Of a stretch of DNA of 23,127 nucleotides, positions 1 through 7,382 are shown in pieces. Source of the DNA: an uncultured Collinsella sp. (lineage in GTDB: Bacteria; Actinomycetota; Coriobacteriia; Coriobacteriales; Coriobacteriaceae); contig CATVZP010000027.1 of assembly GCA_958348565.1 (NCBI GenBank), forward strand, positions 1-23,127, written 5' to 3'. The translations under genes were made by a program, and so were the position numbers. The notes beneath the pieces were generated by a model that saw nothing but the letters and a program-made list of their open reading frames with translations, was not told the origin of the DNA and made no database searches. How positions within the stretch are numbered: the stretch's first letter is position 1; each line of letters starts with the position of its first letter.

Positions 1-875
1 CGGATGAGTGGATTTTTACCCGCACCGGTATCAAGAGCCGCCACGTCTGCACCACTGAGTCACTCGACGACCTTGCCGTGGCAGCGAGCGAGCAAGCGCT
101 CCAGACGTCCGGAATCGATGCGAGCCAGCTGGATCTTATCGTCTGTTCGACGACGACGGGTGACCACCTTGTTCCCGCTGAGGCGTGTGCCGTTGCTGAG
201 CGCCTGGGTGCCACATGTCCTGCCTTCGACGTTTCGGCGGCTTGTGCCGGCTTCGTATTTGCGCTCGATGTCGCCGAGGGCTATATCGCCCGCGGTCGCG
301 CCAAGCACGTGCTGGTCGTTGCCGCCGAGCAGATGACGCGCGCGCTCGATTGGACCGACCGTGCCACGTGCGTGCTCTTTGGCGATGGCGCGGGTGCTGC
401 GGTCATAGAGGCTGGGGGAGAGAATCCCCTTGCTGTTGAGCTTTCGACGTCGCCTGACGTCGAAACACTGCGCGTCCCCGGATTGGCGGGCTCCTCGCCG
501 TATAAGACGGCGCAGGACTGCGAAAGCGTGCTTTCCATGAACGGCCGTCGCGTCTTCAAGTTTGGCGTCAATGCCATCTGCGACACGGTCAACAAGCTCG
601 CCTGCGACGCGAGCATCGCGGTCGAGGACATCGACCACTTTGTATTCCATCAGGCTAACGAACGAATCTTGAGCCAGGCAGTCAAGCGCCTGGGTGTGCC
701 GGACGACCGTGTGGTCCGAACGTTGCGTGAAACTGGCAACATCTCGAGCGCCTGTATTCCGCTTGCTCTCGATCGACTGGCAAATACCGGCGCGCTGCAC
801 GCGGGCGACACCATCGCCCTGGTCGGATTTGGCGCCGGCTTGGATGTAGGTGGCTATCTACTTCGCTGGAAGTAG
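1..875 (+). CDS. fabH: 3-oxoacyl-ACP synthase III (KAS III), 5' end outside the window
   Basis: FabH condenses acetyl-CoA with malonyl-ACP to start type II fatty-acid synthesis in the cytoplasm. The reading frame is open from the left edge (codons in phase from position 3, beginning DEWIFTRTGI), so roughly the first 35 residues are missing. The KAS III landmarks are in order: DVSAACAGF with the nucleophilic cysteine at codon 243-245, FGDGAGA, the catalytic-histidine motif HQAN, and GNISSACIPLAL carrying the catalytic asparagine. The C-terminus GFGAGLDVGGYLLRW is typical of the family. It is the first visible gene of the fab/acc operon, with acpP 52 bases downstream. The internal ATG at 78 is not the start, because the conserved N-terminal residues lie upstream of it. 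Identification is secure. Confidence 0.96.
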   Translation, partial: DEWIFTRTGIKSRHVCTTESLDDLAVAASEQALQTSGIDASQLDLIVCSTTTGDHLVPAEACAVAERLGATCPAFDVSAACAGFVFALDVAEGYIARGRAKHVLVVAAEQMTRALDWTDRATCVLFGDGAGAAVIEAGGENPLAVELSTSPDVETLRVPGLAGSSPYKTAQDCESVLSMNGRRVFKFGVNAICDTVNKLACDASIAVEDIDHFVFHQANERILSQAVKRLGVPDDRVVRTLRETGNISSACIPLALDRLANTGALHAGDTIALVGFGAGLDVGGYLLRWK

Positions 876-927
876 TCGCACATAGGAAATGAAAACGCCC
901 CTAGGGCACAAACAAAGGAGAAATACC

Positions 928-1164
928 ATGGCAGATCAGAAGACCTTCGAGCGCGTTTGCGACGTTATCCGCGAGACCGCTGGCCTTGACGACGTCGAGA
1001 TGAAGCCCGAGTCCACGCTCGAGGAGATTGGCCTCGACAGTCTGGGCACCGTCGAGATCCTCGTCGCCGTCGAGGACGAGTTTGGCATTGAGCTCGATAC
1101 CGAGGAGAACCCCAAGACGGTCGGCGAGTTCGTCGATACGGTCGAGGCGGCATTGGAGAAGTAG
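928..1164 (+). CDS. acpP: Acyl carrier protein
   Basis: This small acidic 78-residue protein carries growing acyl chains on a 4'-phosphopantetheine arm. The attachment serine sits in GLDSLGTVE, the canonical DSL motif at the start of helix 2. Size, acidity and the four-helix pattern all fit AcpP. The ATG at 928 is chosen because AAAGGAG (914-920) is an excellent Shine-Dalgarno 7 bases upstream and MADQKTFERV is a normal ACP N-terminus. An earlier in-frame ATG at 889 would add an atypical basic leader and has no comparable site. A small CCTAGG-centred palindrome lies at 897-907 in the gap after fabH. ACP is needed in excess over the enzymes, which fits the strong ribosome binding site. Confidence 0.97.
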   Translation: MADQKTFERVCDVIRETAGLDDVEMKPESTLEEIGLDSLGTVEILVAVEDEFGIELDTEENPKTVGEFVDTVEAALEK

Positions 1165-1166
1165 TG

Positions 1167-2111
1167 ATGCTCAAGTCTCCTCTCTGCGATCTGCTCGGCA
1201 TCGAAAAACCCGTGTTCCAGGGTGGCATGGCCTGGATTGCCGATGCCTCGCTGGCATCTGCCGTGTCCGAGGCGGGCGGCTTAGGCATTATCGCGGCCAT
1301 GAATGCCGACGCAAACTGGCTGCGCGATCAGATTCACGAGCTGCGCGCCAAGACGGATAAGCCCTTTGGCGTCAACGTTATGCTCATGAGCCCGTTTGTC
1401 GACGAGGTCGCACAAGTGGTGATTGATGAGCAGGTGCCCGTCGTGGTGACCGGCGCCGGCAATCCCACCAAGTACATGAAGGCCTGGAACGATGCAGGCA
1501 TCAAGGTCATTCCCGTCGTGGCTTCGGTGGCGCTGGCGCGTCTCGTGGCGCGTCGCGGAGCCACTGCCGTGGTTGCCGAGGGCACCGAATCGGGCGGCCA
1601 TATTGGCGAGACCTCGACGATGGCACTTGTCCCGCAGGTTGTCGATGCGGTCGATATCCCCGTGGTTGCGGCTGGCGGCATCGCCGATGGCCGCGGTGTG
1701 GCGGCCGCCTTTATGCTCGGCGCTGCCGGAGTCCAGGTGGGAACACGCTTTCTGGTCGCAAACGAGTGCACCGTATCCGAACAGTACAAAGAGTTGGTGC
1801 TCAAGGCAGGCGACACGTCGACGCGTGCGACCGGTCGCTCGACGGGACATCCGGTTCGCGCTCTCAAGAGCCCCTTCACCAACGCGTATGCCAAGAACGA
1901 GGCGGCGGGCGCAAGCCCCGAGGAGCTTGGGGCCATGGGCACGGGCGCGCTTCGTAAAGCCGCAAAGGACGGTAATTACGAAGAGGGTTCGTATTTGTGC
2001 GGACAGATTGCCGGCATGGTCAACGAACGCCAGAGCGCACGCGAAATCGTCGACGATCTGGTCGATGGCGCCGAGCATGTCCTGAAGGGTGCGTCCGCAT
2101 GGGTAGCGTAG
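1167..2111 (+). CDS. fabK: Enoyl-ACP reductase II (FMN-dependent)
   Basis: FabK catalyses the last step of each elongation round, reducing trans-2-enoyl-ACP with NAD(P)H and FMN. It is the triclosan-tolerant alternative to FabI. The 314-residue protein belongs to the nitronate monooxygenase-like TIM-barrel family. It has an N-terminal PVFQGGMAWI strand, the flavin-binding ESGGHIG with His145, matching the active-site histidine region of streptococcal FabK, then VAAGGIADG and LGAAGVQVGTRF phosphate-binding loops. The ATG at 1167 is preferred because GGAGA (1155-1159) lies 7 bases upstream. A GTG at 1164 overlapping the acpP stop would be only 4 bases away. Position between acpP and fabD supports FabK over a generic nitronate monooxygenase. 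Confidence 0.93.
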   Translation: MLKSPLCDLLGIEKPVFQGGMAWIADASLASAVSEAGGLGIIAAMNADANWLRDQIHELRAKTDKPFGVNVMLMSPFVDEVAQVVIDEQVPVVVTGAGNPTKYMKAWNDAGIKVIPVVASVALARLVARRGATAVVAEGTESGGHIGETSTMALVPQVVDAVDIPVVAAGGIADGRGVAAAFMLGAAGVQVGTRFLVANECTVSEQYKELVLKAGDTSTRATGRSTGHPVRALKSPFTNAYAKNEAAGASPEELGAMGTGALRKAAKDGNYEEGSYLCGQIAGMVNERQSAREIVDDLVDGAEHVLKGASAWVA

Positions 2112-3025
2112 CGTTTCTGTTTGCCGGTCAGGGTGCCCAGCATCCCGCGATGGGCGTTGACCTCATCGAGGCATCACCGGCGGCTGCCGAGGTGTTTGCA
2201 ATCGCCGATGAGGTACGCCCGGGGACGAGCGAGCAGTGCCGGAGTGCCTCCAAGGAGGAGCTCTCGCAGACTGAGAACACGCAGCCTTGCGTGTTCGTGC
2301 ACGACTTGGCTGTCGCCGTCGCCCTGCGTGAGCGCGGCGTGGTGCCTGCCGCCTGTGCGGGATTCTCGCTGGGCGAGGTCGCCGCGCTCACCTTTGCGGG
2401 GACGTTCGATACGCGAGCGGGCTTTGAGCTCGTGTGTGAGCGCGCGGCATTGATGGCCACGGCGGCTGAGCGTCACCCCGGCGGCATGCGCGCCGTCATC
2501 AAACTCGATGCGGCGCAGGTCGAGGGCTTGGCAAAACAGGCCGGCGAGGACTGTTGGCCGGTCAACTACAACAGCCCCCAGCAGACGGTTGTGGCCGGAG
2601 CGCCCGATGCGTTGCAGACCCTCGACGTCCTGGTAAAAGAGGCTGGCGGTCGCGCCATGAAGGTCGCGGTGTCGGGTGCATTCCATAGCCCCTATATGGC
2701 CGAGGCGACCTGTGGCCTTGCTGCATATATCGATGCCGGTCACGCGCCGTCCCCGTTGCTCATTCCTGTTATGGCAAATATGACGGCGGCGCCCTATCCG
2801 GCGGACCCGCGAGCAGCGTCGGATGTCTTGGCCAACCAGGTGAGTCATGCCGTGCGCTGGGTCGACACGCTGCATGCTCTGCAGGATAAAGGCATCGACA
2901 CGTTTATTGAGGTCGGCCCCGGCAAAACGCTGTCCGGCTTGGTCAAGCGTACGCTGAGCGACGTTCGTGTGTATTCGTGCGAAACGGCCGAACAGGTCGC
3001 AGCTATTGCCGACGAGCTCGCATAG
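2099..3025 (+). CDS. fabD: Malonyl-CoA:ACP transacylase
   Basis: FabD transfers malonyl from CoA to AcpP. The 308-residue protein starts with FLFAGQGAQ, has the nucleophile elbow GFSLGE with Ser90, and has the catalytic histidine in GAFHSPYM (His196). The C-terminal EVGPGKTLSGLVKR is also a family hallmark. The elbow is oddly GFSLG rather than the textbook GHSLG, a known tolerated position in the family. The ATG at 2099 overlaps the 3' end of fabK by 13 bases. GAAGGG at 2084-2089 is its Shine-Dalgarno, so the two genes are probably translationally coupled. Longer in-frame extensions into fabK do not resemble FabD. Confidence 0.95.
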   Translation: MGSVAFLFAGQGAQHPAMGVDLIEASPAAAEVFAIADEVRPGTSEQCRSASKEELSQTENTQPCVFVHDLAVAVALRERGVVPAACAGFSLGEVAALTFAGTFDTRAGFELVCERAALMATAAERHPGGMRAVIKLDAAQVEGLAKQAGEDCWPVNYNSPQQTVVAGAPDALQTLDVLVKEAGGRAMKVAVSGAFHSPYMAEATCGLAAYIDAGHAPSPLLIPVMANMTAAPYPADPRAASDVLANQVSHAVRWVDTLHALQDKGIDTFIEVGPGKTLSGLVKRTLSDVRVYSCETAEQVAAIADELA

Positions 3026-3055
3026 CCCACAGGGCTGTAACCCGAAAGGAACGAC

Positions 3056-3829
3056 ATGGGCAACTTGAACAACGGCGCGCTCGAGCGCGACGGATCGCGC
3101 CGCGTGGCGCTGGTCACGGGCGGCTCGCGCGGCATCGGTCGCGCTTGTGCCGTGGGCCTGGCGGAGGATGGCTACGATATCGCGGTCATCTATGCCGGCA
3201 GCGTCGATGCGGCGCGCGAGACGTGCGAAGCCTGCGAGGCGTCAGGCGCCACGGCACGCGCATATCAATGTGACGTGGCCGACCCCGCCGCCGTCAACAC
3301 ATGCGTGGAGACGGTCCTCAACGACTTTGGCTCCATTTGGGCGCTCGTCAACAACGCCGGCATCACGCGCGACGGCCTGCTCATGCGTATGGGTGACGAT
3401 GCCTTCGACCGCGTGCTCGATGTCAATCTCAAGGGCACGTTCAATACGACGCGCGCGCTCACCAAGACCTTTATGCGCCAGCGCGGCGGTTGCGTCATCA
3501 ACATGAGCTCGGTTGTGGGCCTGATGGGCAATGCCGGACAGGCCAACTATGCCGCCTCCAAGGCGGGCGTCATCGGTCTGACCAAGGCGGTGGCGCGCGA
3601 GCTTGCGCCCCGCGGCGTACGAGTGAACGCGGTCGCACCCGGGTTTGTCGAGACCGATATGACGGCAAAGCTATCGGATAAGGTGCGTGCGGCGTGCGAG
3701 GAGCAGATTCCCCTAAAACGCATGGCGCGCCCCGAGGAAGTGGCCGGCGTGGTGCGCTTTTTGGCGAGTGATGCGGCTGCCTACATTACGGGCGAGGTCG
3801 TGCGCGTCGACGGCGGAATGGCGATGTAG
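3056..3829 (+). CDS. fabG: 3-oxoacyl-ACP reductase
   Basis: FabG is the NADPH-dependent short-chain dehydrogenase that reduces 3-oxoacyl-ACP in each cycle. Within 257 residues it shows the Rossmann motif TGGSRGIG (21-28), NNAG (99-102), the catalytic serine in MSSVVG (Ser152), and the YxxxK pair Tyr165/Lys169 in NYAASK. PGFVETDM and the C-terminal VDGGMAM are also typical. An AAAGGA Shine-Dalgarno precedes the ATG. The N-terminus carries about 15 extra polar residues before the first beta strand, slightly longer than usual. Its place between fabD and fabF makes the fatty-acid role much more likely than another SDR function. Confidence 0.95.
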   Translation: MGNLNNGALERDGSRRVALVTGGSRGIGRACAVGLAEDGYDIAVIYAGSVDAARETCEACEASGATARAYQCDVADPAAVNTCVETVLNDFGSIWALVNNAGITRDGLLMRMGDDAFDRVLDVNLKGTFNTTRALTKTFMRQRGGCVINMSSVVGLMGNAGQANYAASKAGVIGLTKAVARELAPRGVRVNAVAPGFVETDMTAKLSDKVRAACEEQIPLKRMARPEEVAGVVRFLASDAAAYITGEVVRVDGGMAM

Positions 3830-3868
3830 AAACCAGGGCCGAACAACGGCTTGGATGAGGAGACCAAG

Positions 3869-5116
3869 ATGGAACAGAGAGTTGCAATCACCGGTATCGG
3901 TGCCGTATCGCCACTCGGCAATACCGCGCTTGCCACCTGGGCGGCCATGTGCGCCGGCACGTGCGGCATCGGCTCGATCACGCACTTCGATACCGATGCG
4001 TTTGCCGTTAAGGTGGCGGCCGAGGTCAAGGGTTTTGACGGCAACGAGTACTTTGGCAAGCGTGATGCCAAGCACCTGGACCCCTGCGTTCAGTTTGCCC
4101 TGGCAGCGTCGGACGAGGCCATGCACGATGCGGGCTTTGATGTCGAGGGCGCCATCGATCGCGAGCGCCTGGGCGTCTACGTGGGTTCGGGCGTGGGCGG
4201 CATGCAGACACTTGTCGACAACGTCCACACGATCGCCGATCGGGGACCCCGCCGCGCATCGCCCTATATGATCGCGATGATGATCCCCAATATGGCTTCG
4301 GGCAATATCGCAATCCGCCACAAGGCAAAGGGCCCGACCCTACCCGTGGTGACCGCCTGCGCGACCTCGGCCCATGCCGTGGGCGAGGCATTCCGCGCCA
4401 TCAAGCATGGCTATGCCGATGCGATTCTCGCCGGCGGCACCGAGGCCGCCATCATCCCCGATGCCGTTGCGGGCTTTACATCCTGCCGTGCTCTCACCAC
4501 TAATCCTGACCCGTCGACGGCTTGCCGTCCGTTTGATGCAGACCGCGACGGCTTTGTGATGGGCGAGGGCGCCTGCGTGCTCGTGCTGGAGGGCATGGAG
4601 CATGCGCTGGCTCGCGGGGCGCACATTTATGCCGAGGTCGTGGGCTACGGCAACACCGATGATGCCTATCACATCACGAGCCCCGATCCCGAGGCTGCCG
4701 GCATTGCCCGTGCGATATCGCTGGCGGTGGCCGAGGGCGACGTTAAGCCTTCCGAGGGCCTCTACATCAACGCTCATGGAACCTCGACTAAACTCAACGA
4801 TTCGTCCGAGACGGCGGGCATTAAGCGTGCGCTCGGCGAGGACGCGGCACGCGCCGCGCACGTCTCGTCGACCAAGTCGATGACCGGCCACATGATCGGT
4901 GCTACGGGTGCTATCGAGGTCATGGCCTGTGCCATGGCGCTCGAGCAGGGCGTGGTGCCCCCGACCATTAACTACCACACGCCCGATCCCGCCTGCGATC
5001 TTGATTACACGCCTAATCGAGCGGTTCGCGCCGACCTTACCTGGGCGCTTTCGACCAATCTGGGCTTTGGCGGACACAACGCCGCCATCGCGCTGCGTAG
5101 ATATACGAGGAGCTAG
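3869..5116 (+). CDS. fabF: 3-oxoacyl-ACP synthase II (KAS II)
   Basis: FabF elongates acyl-ACP with malonyl-ACP by decarboxylative Claisen condensation. The 415-residue sequence has the Cys-His-His triad of elongating synthases: Cys164 in VTACATSAH, His303 in NAHGTST and His341 in STKSMTGHMIGATG, with the conserved Lys336 nearby. The C-terminal NLGFGGHNAAI glycine loop is intact. The ATG at 3869 is chosen because GAGGAG (3857-3862) lies 6 bases upstream and MEQRVAITGIG is the standard first strand. A TTG at 3851 would add only MDEETK. There is no fabB-like second copy here, so this enzyme probably carries all later elongation in this operon. Confidence 0.96.
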   Translation: MEQRVAITGIGAVSPLGNTALATWAAMCAGTCGIGSITHFDTDAFAVKVAAEVKGFDGNEYFGKRDAKHLDPCVQFALAASDEAMHDAGFDVEGAIDRERLGVYVGSGVGGMQTLVDNVHTIADRGPRRASPYMIAMMIPNMASGNIAIRHKAKGPTLPVVTACATSAHAVGEAFRAIKHGYADAILAGGTEAAIIPDAVAGFTSCRALTTNPDPSTACRPFDADRDGFVMGEGACVLVLEGMEHALARGAHIYAEVVGYGNTDDAYHITSPDPEAAGIARAISLAVAEGDVKPSEGLYINAHGTSTKLNDSSETAGIKRALGEDAARAAHVSSTKSMTGHMIGATGAIEVMACAMALEQGVVPPTINYHTPDPACDLDYTPNRAVRADLTWALSTNLGFGGHNAAIALRRYTRS

Positions 5117-5119
5117 AGC

Positions 5120-5596
5120 ATGGATTCCAAAAGACTTGCCGAGATAGCCGATGTTATGGAAGACCGTGGCCTCACGCGCGTGCGCGTTGAGGAGCCCGAT
5201 GGCACCGCGGTCGAACTCGAGCGCGCGAGCGTCGCACAGCCGGTTGCCGTGCCCATGCCTATGCCGGGTGCCGTGACTGCTCCGGCGGTGGCTCCTGTCG
5301 CCATGCCTGCCGCCGCGCCGGAGCCCGCCGCGCAGGTGCCTGCCGCCGCACCGGAGCCTAAGGGCACCGAGGTGACCGCTCCCATGGTCGGCGTTTTCTA
5401 TGCTGCCCCGGCGCCGGGCGACGAGCCGTTTGTGCACGTGGGCTCCAAGGTCAAGGCCGGCGAGACCCTCTGCATCATCGAGGCCATGAAGGTTCTCAAC
5501 GAGGTGACGGCAGAGGCGGATGGCGAGGTGCTCGAGATCTGCGTGGCCGACGGCGACCTCGTGGAGTTTGGCAGCTGCCTCATGAGGATCGGATAG
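5120..5596 (+). CDS. accB: Biotin carboxyl carrier protein of acetyl-CoA carboxylase
   Basis: AccB carries carboxybiotin between the carboxylase and the carboxyltransferase in malonyl-CoA synthesis. The 158-residue protein has an N-terminal helical region (1-35), a long Ala/Pro-rich flexible linker (about 38-82), and a C-terminal biotinyl domain. The biotin attachment lysine is Lys124 in the canonical EAMKV. The thumb-containing region before it (PAPGDEPFVHVG) is of the usual AccB type. AGGAG at 5108-5112 lies 7 bases before the ATG, and the gap to fabF is only 3 bases. Identification is clear from the motif and the acc gene context. Confidence 0.96.
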   Translation: MDSKRLAEIADVMEDRGLTRVRVEEPDGTAVELERASVAQPVAVPMPMPGAVTAPAVAPVAMPAAAPEPAAQVPAAAPEPKGTEVTAPMVGVFYAAPAPGDEPFVHVGSKVKAGETLCIIEAMKVLNEVTAEADGEVLEICVADGDLVEFGSCLMRIG

Positions 5597-5605
5597 GTGA
5601 TATCC

Positions 5606-6028
5606 ATGAATAAAGAAGAGCTCAAGAAACTGTTGCCGCATCGCGAGCCGATGCTTTTGCTCGACGAAGCCGAGCTGGTGGGCGACGAGGCCCACGGCAA
5701 GATCACGATTACGGGCGACGAGTACTTTTTGCAGGGGCATTTTCCGGGAAACCCGGTCGTCCCCGGCGTGATCCAGTGCGAGATGCTCGCCCAGAACTGC
5801 TGCGTGCTGCTGATGGGCGATGAGGAGGCGCGCGGCGCGACGCCGTTCTACACGAGTCTGGACAAGGTGCGCTTTAAGCGTCCGGTGCGCCCGGGCGACA
5901 CGGTGGATCTGGTGTGCTCCATCACGCGTGCGCGCGGGCCGTTCCGCTTTGCGACGGGTACTGCGAGCGTCAACGGTGAGGTTTGCTGCCGCGCCGATAT
6001 GTCTTTTGCACTCATGCACGAAAGTTAA
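5606..6028 (+). CDS. fabZ: 3-hydroxyacyl-ACP dehydratase
   Basis: FabZ dehydrates 3-hydroxyacyl-ACP to the trans-2-enoyl form. The 140-residue hot-dog protein begins LLPHREPMLLLD and has the active-site helix region GHFPGNPVVPGVIQCEMLAQ with catalytic His45 and Glu59. Two starts are possible: GTG at 5597, directly abutting the accB stop, or ATG at 5606. The ATG is preferred because it gives the usual short N-terminus before LLPHR and has a nearby AGGTGA, but a three-residue longer protein cannot be excluded. FabA-type isomerase features are not evident. Confidence 0.94.
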   Translation: MNKEELKKLLPHREPMLLLDEAELVGDEAHGKITITGDEYFLQGHFPGNPVVPGVIQCEMLAQNCCVLLMGDEEARGATPFYTSLDKVRFKRPVRPGDTVDLVCSITRARGPFRFATGTASVNGEVCCRADMSFALMHES

Positions 6029-6038
6029 GGAAGGCTTC

Positions 6039-7382
6039 ATGTTCGACAAAGTGCTCATCGCCAACCGCGGCGAAGTCGCGGTCCGTGTTATCCGCGCGTG
6101 CCGCGATATGGGCATCAAGACCGTCGCCGTTTGTTCCACGGCCGATGCGGACGCGCTGCACGTGCAGCTTGCCGACGAGGCGTATTGCATCGGCGGCCCG
6201 CGTCTTGCCGAGAGCTACCTCAACGACGACGCTGTGCTCACCTGTGCCGTAAAGTCGGGGGCAAAGGCGATCCATCCTGGCTACGGTTTCTTTTCCGAGA
6301 AGGCGAGCTTCGTGCGCGACTGCGACAAGTATGGCCTGGCGTTTGTTGGTCCCTCGGCCGAGGTCATCGACAGCATGGGCGACAAGGACGCCGCACGCCG
6401 AACGGCTGCCGCGGCGGGCGTGCCCATCGTTCCGGGCTGCGATTTGCTCAAAAGCCCCGAGGAGGCGACGGCCGAGGCCGAGCGCATTGGCTGCCCCGTG
6501 CTTATTAAGGCGCGTGCAGGTGGTGGCGGTCGCGGCATTCGCAAGGTCGAGCGCGTGGAAGATGCGGCAAAGGCGTTCATCGAGGCGCGTGCCGAGGGCG
6601 AGGCCGTTTTTGGCGACGGCGAGTGCTACATGGAGAAGTTCGTCGCGCCGGCGCACCACGTTGAGGTGCAGATTATGGCCGATAAGCAGGGCCATGTGTT
6701 TTCGCTCGGCGAGCGCGAGTGCTCGGTGCAGCGTCGCAACCAAAAGCTGATCGAGGAGAGCCCCGCGCCGTGCCTCGACGGACACGACGGCATTCGTGCT
6801 CGCATGCACAAGGCGGCGCGCGACCTGGCTCGTGCCGTTGGCTATGAGGGCGCCGGCACCATTGAGTTTTTGTACTCAGATGACGGCAATTTCTACTTTA
6901 TGGAAATGAACACGCGCTTGCAGGTGGAGCATCCGGTTACGGAGTTTGTGACCGATACCGACTTGGTCAAGTGGCAGCTGCGCGTGGCAGCCGGCCAGCC
7001 TCTGCCCTTTGAGCAGGAGGATATGCCGGTCCGCAACCACGCCATGGAGTGCCGCATCAATGCCGAAACGCCGGACTTTCTGCCGTCATGCGGAACGGTC
7101 ACCGCGTTGCGTGTGCCGGGTGGTCCGCGCGTGCGCTGGGATTCCGCCATGTTTACCGGTGCTAAAGTTCCGCCGTACTACGACTCCATGCTTGGCAAGC
7201 TCATCGTGTGTGCGCCCACGCGTGACGGCGCTATTCGCAAGATGCGCTCGGCCCTGGGCGAGCTCGTGATTGAGGGCGTGAGCGAAAACAGCGAGCTTCA
7301 GCTCGACGTGCTGGCAAACGACGAGTTCTTGTCGGGCATGTATCACACCGATCTGATGGGGCATCTCTATGCTGATGAATAG
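6039..7382 (+). CDS. accC: Biotin carboxylase subunit of acetyl-CoA carboxylase
   Basis: AccC carboxylates biotin on AccB using ATP and bicarbonate. The 447-residue protein starts FDKVLIANRGEVAVR and contains IHPGYGFFSE (79-88). It also has the ATP-grasp glycine loop GGGGRGI (161-167) and the metal/substrate cluster MEMNTRLQVEHPVTE with Glu289, Asn291 and Arg293. The biotin carboxylase C-terminal domain follows, giving the standard family length. AAGGAAGG (6027-6034) overlaps the fabZ stop and precedes the ATG at 6039. The longer open frame running upstream through fabZ is fortuitous. There is no fused biotinyl or transcarboxylase domain, so this is the discrete bacterial type. Confidence 0.96.
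   Translation: MFDKVLIANRGEVAVRVIRACRDMGIKTVAVCSTADADALHVQLADEAYCIGGPRLAESYLNDDAVLTCAVKSGAKAIHPGYGFFSEKASFVRDCDKYGLAFVGPSAEVIDSMGDKDAARRTAAAAGVPIVPGCDLLKSPEEATAEAERIGCPVLIKARAGGGGRGIRKVERVEDAAKAFIEARAEGEAVFGDGECYMEKFVAPAHHVEVQIMADKQGHVFSLGERECSVQRRNQKLIEESPAPCLDGHDGIRARMHKAARDLARAVGYEGAGTIEFLYSDDGNFYFMEMNTRLQVEHPVTEFVTDTDLVKWQLRVAAGQPLPFEQEDMPVRNHAMECRINAETPDFLPSCGTVTALRVPGGPRVRWDSAMFTGAKVPPYYDSMLGKLIVCAPTRDGAIRKMRSALGELVIEGVSENSELQLDVLANDEFLSGMYHTDLMGHLYADE

Noticed and set aside
5820..6038. Upstream extension of accC through fabZ
   Set aside because: The extension is an Arg-rich out-of-frame reading of fabZ. The ATG at 6039 has a strong ribosome binding site and a canonical AccC N-terminus.
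4340..6190. Very long antisense open frame (616 codons) opposite fabF, accB and fabZ
   Set aside because: The + strand genes here are certain by motif. GC-rich third positions create long open antisense frames, and the translation is low-complexity His/Arg/Gly-rich.
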